Source: PALSA-968 sp964387075
GTDB taxonomy: Bacteria; Bacteroidota; Bacteroidia; B-17B0; Aurantibacillaceae
Reading direction: 5' to 3'
Assembly (NCBI GenBank): GCA_964387075.1
Contig: CAYLVB010000010.1
Location: 128,180 to 192,179 of the forward strand
Length of the DNA stretch: 64,000 bases
Shown: in pieces, positions 60,399 through 64,000 of the stretch
Layout of the letters: every line of letters begins with the position of its first letter
Position numbering within the stretch: the stretch's first letter is position 1
The notes under the pieces: model-generated
The model's input: the letters and a program-made list of their open reading frames with translations, nothing else
Told to the model about the DNA's origin: nothing
Databases searched by the model: none
Position numbers and translations under genes: made by a program

Positions 60399-60406
60399 TA
60401 TGTTTG
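60399..60406 (+). promoter_or_regulatory. -7 promoter box of the 60426 gene
   Basis: TATGTTTG matches TAnnTTTG exactly, 19 bp upstream of the ATG at 60426 and 14 bp after candidate operator 2. Confidence 0.55.
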
Positions 60407-60425
60407 GTGAACTAAGACAGTCAGG

Positions 60426-61271
60426 ATGTTTAAGCGTATCAAACAGCTTTGGGATGCGGCCGGTAACCAAGAAGAAACCGATGCCATCCTCACCATGACC
60501 AAGGACATATCAGCCTACTGGCGGATGACCGACAACTTCCACATGGCCCATAGGAGATACCTCCAAGACCTGGACTTCAAACACCAGCTACTGTTAGGGG
60601 AGGAGAACATTGAGGCACTAACCTCTGTACTTCTCACAGGCCTAATCTCTATGGGACTTACTCAGGCCAATACTACCTACATCTTTGCACAGTTCGTATA
60701 CTTTCACATCTTTGGCGGCAATAAGCCCAACGGCAGAAGGCACGACGATGATCACATATATGCTGCTCTCGAAAACATGGGTGGTCTTCTTGTTGATGCC
60801 GTTCCCTACCAGTTTAAGGGGTTCAAGTGCATTCTCTCGAACAAGATCTATAAGCCGATACCAAAACACACTAACACTGTTCAAGAAACCTATCAGCCAC
60901 CCAAGACTACCATCAGAAGAAAGACTCTTGACCGTGTTGAGTTTGGAAAGGAGTTCCTGCCAATCCGCCACACTATAAAAACACCAGTCGATGGTATTCA
61001 TTTAGTATACATCTTGCTAGTCACTAGAAGTATTTTACAGAAGGAGGAGTACGAGCTATGCATAGGACAGGCAGTGGTAAAAGATTCTGTCGTGAAGTCA
61101 CTGAGTGTCTTAATGGAGGATGCAACCTACACTCCACTGGTGCCTAGGTTACAGGGGAAGTCACTCCTGCCTTTATCGCTTAACAACAAACCCTACTCGA
61201 GACATACTACTGATGAGGGAGCCATTGATATTATCTTTTGGCGGAAGGATGGTGATACAAAGATTGGGTAG
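60426..61271 (+). CDS. unknown protein, right end of the island
   Basis: The 281-residue protein is not one I recognise. Residues 1-60 are helical and charged (MFKRIKQLWDAAGNQEETDA, then DISAYWRMTDNFHMAHRRYL). Residues 70-105 (LTSVLLTGLISMGLTQANTT, then YIFAQFVYFHIFGG) are hydrophobic enough for a buried helix pair but may not be a true membrane segment. The C-terminal half has Lys/Thr-rich and strand-forming sequence (GIHLVYILLVTRSILQKEEY). It is divergent from the XRE regulator, whose candidate operators lie in its promoter, so it is the most likely regulated target. Confidence 0.65.
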   Translation: MFKRIKQLWDAAGNQEETDAILTMTKDISAYWRMTDNFHMAHRRYLQDLDFKHQLLLGEENIEALTSVLLTGLISMGLTQANTTYIFAQFVYFHIFGGNKPNGRRHDDDHIYAALENMGGLLVDAVPYQFKGFKCILSNKIYKPIPKHTNTVQETYQPPKTTIRRKTLDRVEFGKEFLPIRHTIKTPVDGIHLVYILLVTRSILQKEEYELCIGQAVVKDSVVKSLSVLMEDATYTPLVPRLQGKSLLPLSLNNKPYSRHTTDEGAIDIIFWRKDGDTKIG

Positions 61272-61426
61272 CTTACATCTCCCACCACTAAAACATTTCC
61301 TGGCTGTGGCAGGTATCCCATCGGTGTGCTCAAATAATGTTTAACCAAGCCTTCACGGGCAAGAAACGTGCGAATATACAACACAAGATCATTAAGGTCT
61401 TGAGCAGCAGGGGGGCGGGTTCCCTA
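61272..61426. other. gene-free right flank of the island
   Basis: Contains the single right copy of the 12-bp repeat (61364-61375). No gene or promoter box is evident. Confidence 0.5.
61364..61375 (+). repeat. integrase arm-type site candidate, right end
   Basis: AAACGTGCGAAT is identical to, and in the same orientation as, 46296-46307 at the left end. It lies 51 bp from the attR copy of the tRNA. Confidence 0.5.
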
Positions 61427-61548
61427 CTTCTAAGCTGACGGTCTTTGGTTCGACTCCAAACGGGATCACGTTAAAGATGGTGCCAAGCCAATAGAACCCC
61501 CACAGTTTCAGACGAAAGTTTGATCCGGGCTGGGGGTTCTTGCTTTTT
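61427..61548. repeat. right end (attR): 3' part of tRNA-Arg and terminator
   Basis: Direct copy of 46149-46261. The tRNA part from the anticodon loop to the 3' end is kept except for one base (C at 61454), then a 9-bp insertion, then the terminator. It lacks the 5' half, so it is not a functional tRNA gene. Immediately beyond it the core sequence resumes with the antiporter promoter. Confidence 0.85.
61493..61547 (+). terminator. duplicate of the tRNA-Arg terminator at the right end
   Basis: AGAACCCCC pairs with GGGGGTTCT and is followed by tgctttttgg. It would stop transcription leaving the island before the antiporter promoter at 61571. Confidence 0.75.
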
Positions 61549-61570
61549 GGATAAGCCACTGAATTTTGGG

Positions 61571-61578
61571 TATCTTTG
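61571..61578 (+). promoter_or_regulatory. promoter of the antiporter gene
   Basis: TATCTTTG matches TAnnTTTG exactly, with TTTGG about 20 bp upstream (61546-61550), the expected place for the -33 element. That -33 lies in the T tract ending the attR repeat. The ATG is 33 bp downstream of the -7 box. Confidence 0.6.
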
Positions 61579-61610
61579 TGTGAAATCACCAGAGCGCTTT
61601 ACTATCATTT

Positions 61611-63884
61611 ATGAAAAATTACCGCAACATAATATTCTACGTTGTTGTAACCGGTGTATTCCTTTCCATGATGTATTGGGTGGTGCAATTTGGTAAACCC
61701 CTTGAGGCCGGTAAGGTTACTACCGTTGCAGTTTCAACCGATAAAAGTTTCATAGATCTTACTAAGGATGCTTTCCTTCATAGCGTGAAGCATCCGTTTG
61801 CAATTTTGCTATTGCAGATGATCACTATTATTTTTACTTCCCGCACCTTTGGGTTTTTATTCAATAAGATAGGTCAGCCTACCGTAATAGGCGAAGTAGT
61901 GGCGGGTATTTTTCTTGGACCTTCTATAATGGGAATATGGTTCCCCGAGTACACGGCGTTCCTGTTCCCGAAAACTTCATTACCTAACCTGGAGATACTT
62001 AGCCAGATCGGGCTATTACTTTTTATGTTCGTTGTGGGTATGGAGCTTGACCTCAAAGTGCTGCGCACAAAAGCCAAAGATGCAATTGTCATCAGTCATG
62101 CCAGTATCATCATTCCGTATACACTCGGAATGGGACTCGCTTATTTTCTGTATATCGATTTTGCACCTCCTAACATCAATTTTCTGTCCTTTAGCCTTTT
62201 TATGGGTATCGCCATGAGCATTACGGCGTTCCCGGTATTGGCGCGTATCATCCAGGAGCGCGGCATGAGCAAATCAAAACTTGGCATCATAGCCATTACC
62301 TGCGCGGCTGCCGACGATGTTACCGCGTGGTGTATCCTCGCCGCGGTTATCGCGATCGTAAAAGCAGGAACTGTTGTAAGTTCCCTGTTCACTATCCTGA
62401 TGGCGGTGGCTTATGTTTTTGTAATGCTGAAATTAGTAAGACCTTTTCTTAAAAAATTAGGAGAGGTCTATTCAAATAAGGAAACTTTGAGTTTAAACAT
62501 TGTAGCCATTATTTTCGGTGTTCTTTTAATTTCGGCATATACAACAAAATTTATTGGTATTCACGCTTTATTCGGAGCTTTCCTCGCCGGAGCTATTATG
62601 CCGCCTTCTTTTTCCTTCCGACGCATTTTGATCGAAAAAGTGGAGTATGTAGCGCTTGGACTTTTACTGCCGCTCTTCTTCGCTTTCTCCGGTTTGCGTA
62701 CCCAAATAGGTTTGCTCAATGAGGGCCATTTGTGGGGTGTTTGCGGTCTGATCATTCTCATTGCTATCCTGGGAAAGTTTGGGGGCAGCATGTTCGCCGC
62801 GCGTTTCATGGGCAACAGTTGGCGCGACAGCCTGGCCATTGGCGCCTTGATGAATACAAGAGGCCTGGTAGAACTCGTGGTATTGAACATCGGTTACGAT
62901 CTGGGTGTACTTTCTCCGCAGATATTTGCCATGCTGGTGCTCATGGCGCTTTTCACAACCTTTATGACCGGTCCTACGCTCGACCTCATTAATAAATTCT
63001 CAAAAGGCAGCACGGATGAGAAAAGTGAATTGGAGAAACAGAAGTTCAAAGTCCTTGTGTCTTTCGGAAATCCCCAAACCGGCAAAAAGATGGTAAGGCT
63101 GGCGCATATGATCTGCGGAAGCGGTAAACAGTTCAATGCCGAGATAACCGCCCTTCACGTTTCTCCCAGCGCCGACATCAATAAGTTTAACGCGGCTGAG
63201 TATGAAAAGGAAAGCTTTAAACCCGCCCGTGCGGAGGCGCATAGGATGGGTATTGAGTTAAAGACCAAGTATAAGATATCAAACGACGTGAGCGAAGAGA
63301 TCCTGAATGTTTCACATGGCGGAGAATATAATCTCCTGCTTGTAGGAGCAGGTCAATCGATCTTCGAGGGATCTTTCCTGGGGAAAGTGATCGGGTTTAC
63401 CGCAAAGGTCCTGAACCCCGAGAAACTGGTGGGCAGCCTTGTGGGGAAGGAAAGCCTGGTAAGATCATCTTTGCTGCTTGATGAAAGAACACGCGCCTTT
63501 ATCTCAGAAAGTGAAGTACCCGTTGGCGTTTTGGTTGACCGCGAGTTCAACGAGATCCACAAATTGGTGGTGCCCGTTTTTTCAGTAAGCGATGTGTTCC
63601 TCTTCTTTTATGTGAAGCGCGTCGCTAAGAATTCGGCCTGCAGTATCGTGCTTGTTGATTATAACGGGATCATCAGTTCTAACGCCATGATCCTGGAAGA
63701 GATAGCCGGTATTCGAAAAACCGCGGAAGGAAGTATCGATCTGATCACACAGCGCGATTTTAAACCGGAGGACCTGAGCGAGGAAAGCCTCCTGATGATG
63801 AGCTACGAGGGCTGGAAGGTTTTTGAGCGTGATAACGACCTGGGAGAGAACTTCAAAACCTCAATGCTGCTCATGCGCCCGTAA
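61611..63884 (+). CDS. Kef/CPA2-type cation:proton antiporter
   Basis: The 757-residue protein has one early hydrophobic segment and then, at about 55-465, a 12- to 13-helix Na/H exchanger domain with KIGQPTVIGEVVAGIFLGPS, LLFMFVVGMELDLKVLRTKA, ITCAAADDVTAWCILAAV (the Asp-Asp ion-binding motif) and GIHALFGAFLAGAIMPPSFS, then LMNTRGLVELVVLNIGYDLG. The C-terminal 280 residues are cytoplasmic and begin KVLVSFGNPQTGKKMVRLAH, resembling UspA-like sensor domains. CPA2 proteins exchange Na+ or K+ for H+. It is the first gene outside the island and has its own promoter. Confidence 0.92.
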   Translation: MKNYRNIIFYVVVTGVFLSMMYWVVQFGKPLEAGKVTTVAVSTDKSFIDLTKDAFLHSVKHPFAILLLQMITIIFTSRTFGFLFNKIGQPTVIGEVVAGIFLGPSIMGIWFPEYTAFLFPKTSLPNLEILSQIGLLLFMFVVGMELDLKVLRTKAKDAIVISHASIIIPYTLGMGLAYFLYIDFAPPNINFLSFSLFMGIAMSITAFPVLARIIQERGMSKSKLGIIAITCAAADDVTAWCILAAVIAIVKAGTVVSSLFTILMAVAYVFVMLKLVRPFLKKLGEVYSNKETLSLNIVAIIFGVLLISAYTTKFIGIHALFGAFLAGAIMPPSFSFRRILIEKVEYVALGLLLPLFFAFSGLRTQIGLLNEGHLWGVCGLIILIAILGKFGGSMFAARFMGNSWRDSLAIGALMNTRGLVELVVLNIGYDLGVLSPQIFAMLVLMALFTTFMTGPTLDLINKFSKGSTDEKSELEKQKFKVLVSFGNPQTGKKMVRLAHMICGSGKQFNAEITALHVSPSADINKFNAAEYEKESFKPARAEAHRMGIELKTKYKISNDVSEEILNVSHGGEYNLLLVGAGQSIFEGSFLGKVIGFTAKVLNPEKLVGSLVGKESLVRSSLLLDERTRAFISESEVPVGVLVDREFNEIHKLVVPVFSVSDVFLFFYVKRVAKNSACSIVLVDYNGIISSNAMILEEIAGIRKTAEGSIDLITQRDFKPEDLSEESLLMMSYEGWKVFERDNDLGENFKTSMLLMRP

Positions 63885-63945
63885 AGAAGCGGGAAAAATA
63901 CCCTACAGCTCTGCTGAGAGGTGAAAAAGCCAAAGAAAAATAAAA

Positions 63946-64000
63946 CTACTTCAATAAACTAACGACTCCGGCCAGTTTTTGCGGTTCGCCTCTGATGTTA
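63946..64000 (-). CDS. C-terminal end of a gene cut by the window edge
   Basis: On the minus strand the last 17 codons before a TAG read NIRGEPQKLAGVVSLLK. The frame is open to the window edge. The small piece is too short for identification, but the stop lies 61 bp from the antiporter stop in a convergent arrangement, as expected for a real gene. Confidence 0.4.
   Translation of the reverse strand, partial: NIRGEPQKLAGVVSLLK

Larger units (their letters stand above)
46149..61468. mobile_element. tRNA-Arg-integrated genomic island (about 15.3 kb)
   Basis: The element runs between two direct copies of the tRNA-Arg 3' end. Cargo: a tyrosine integrase (46340), SRAP peptidase, SSB and a small protein, a folded non-coding region, a type I restriction-modification operon plus helicase-like gene, and a protease/regulator module at the right. 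No relaxase, primase, replication initiator or structural phage gene is visible, so it should depend on a helper for transfer. Codon use in the island differs from the core: more CTA/AGA/GTA-type codons and TAC/AAC alternation, and longer AT-rich spacers. The 12-bp word AAACGTGCGAAT lies near both ends (46296-46307 and 61364-61375), like integrase arm sites. Confidence 0.85.

Noticed and set aside
46191..61426. Prophage or self-transmissible conjugative element
   Set aside because: No capsid, tail, terminase, relaxase or type IV secretion genes are visible; the cargo fits a mobilisable defence island.
61427..61468. Second tRNA gene
   Set aside because: Only the 3' half is present, without acceptor 5' strand and D arm, so it is an att repeat.

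Overview
The window comes from a chromosome of a Bacteroidota bacterium. This rests on the Bacteroidota-type -7 promoter boxes (TAnnTTTG), type IX secretion (T9SS) sorting domains on several surface proteins, a PorT-like protein encoded next to the ubiE/menG methyltransferase, a GldN/PorN-like protein, and lipoproteins with the usual Bacteroidota signal peptides. A 1,4-dihydroxy-6-naphthoate synthase (MqnD) suggests menaquinone is made by the futalosine route. The genus cannot be settled from the sequence alone.

Positions 1-46190 are ordinary core genome in short operons. The left part holds a PadR-type regulator (cut by the edge), a CoA transferase, uvrA, guaA, a phospholipase-D-like lipoprotein, and a trio of cell-envelope genes (a CxxCH surface protein, a small heme-c-like lipoprotein and a DUF5777 barrel). 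It continues with a Deg-type protease, uvrB-prmC, a run of two paralogous beta-barrel genes around a two-domain SPOR protein, an acyl-CoA dehydrogenase, an aminotransferase, a RfaE1-like kinase, a GxxExxY gene followed by a repeat cluster, menG-porT-FAD oxidoreductase, and a giant repetitive T9SS surface protein. Next is a six-gene minus-strand operon (SPOR-like, DUF1015, GldN fused to YwqK-type repeats, yggS, a TPMT-type methyltransferase and a BamA/TamA-like barrel). The plus-strand set mqnD, a PIG-V-like mannosyltransferase, a GNAT gene and an M1 peptidase follows, ending at tRNA-Arg(TCT).

Positions 46191-61426 are a genomic island of about 15.3 kb integrated at the 3' end of that tRNA. 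The 3' part of the tRNA plus its terminator is repeated at the far end, with an IntDOT-like tyrosine recombinase just inside the left end and a 12-bp repeat near both ends. The island carries a DNA-maintenance set (SRAP peptidase and a short SSB), about 790 bp of strongly folded non-coding sequence between those two genes, and a defence block. The defence block is an overlapping hsdM-hsdS-hsdR operon with a fourth overlapping gene for a degenerate SF2-helicase-like protein, plus a divergent unknown gene. The right end has a small helical protein, a ClpP-fold SDH-type protease, an XRE regulator and an unknown gene. I see no relaxase, replication initiator or conjugation genes, so the island is probably mobilised by helpers.

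Positions 61549-64000 return to core sequence: a Kef/CPA2-type cation:proton antiporter and the tail of a minus-strand gene. The best candidates for something undescribed are the folded non-coding region of the island (48590-49369), the four-gene type I restriction operon, and the GldN/YwqK fusion.
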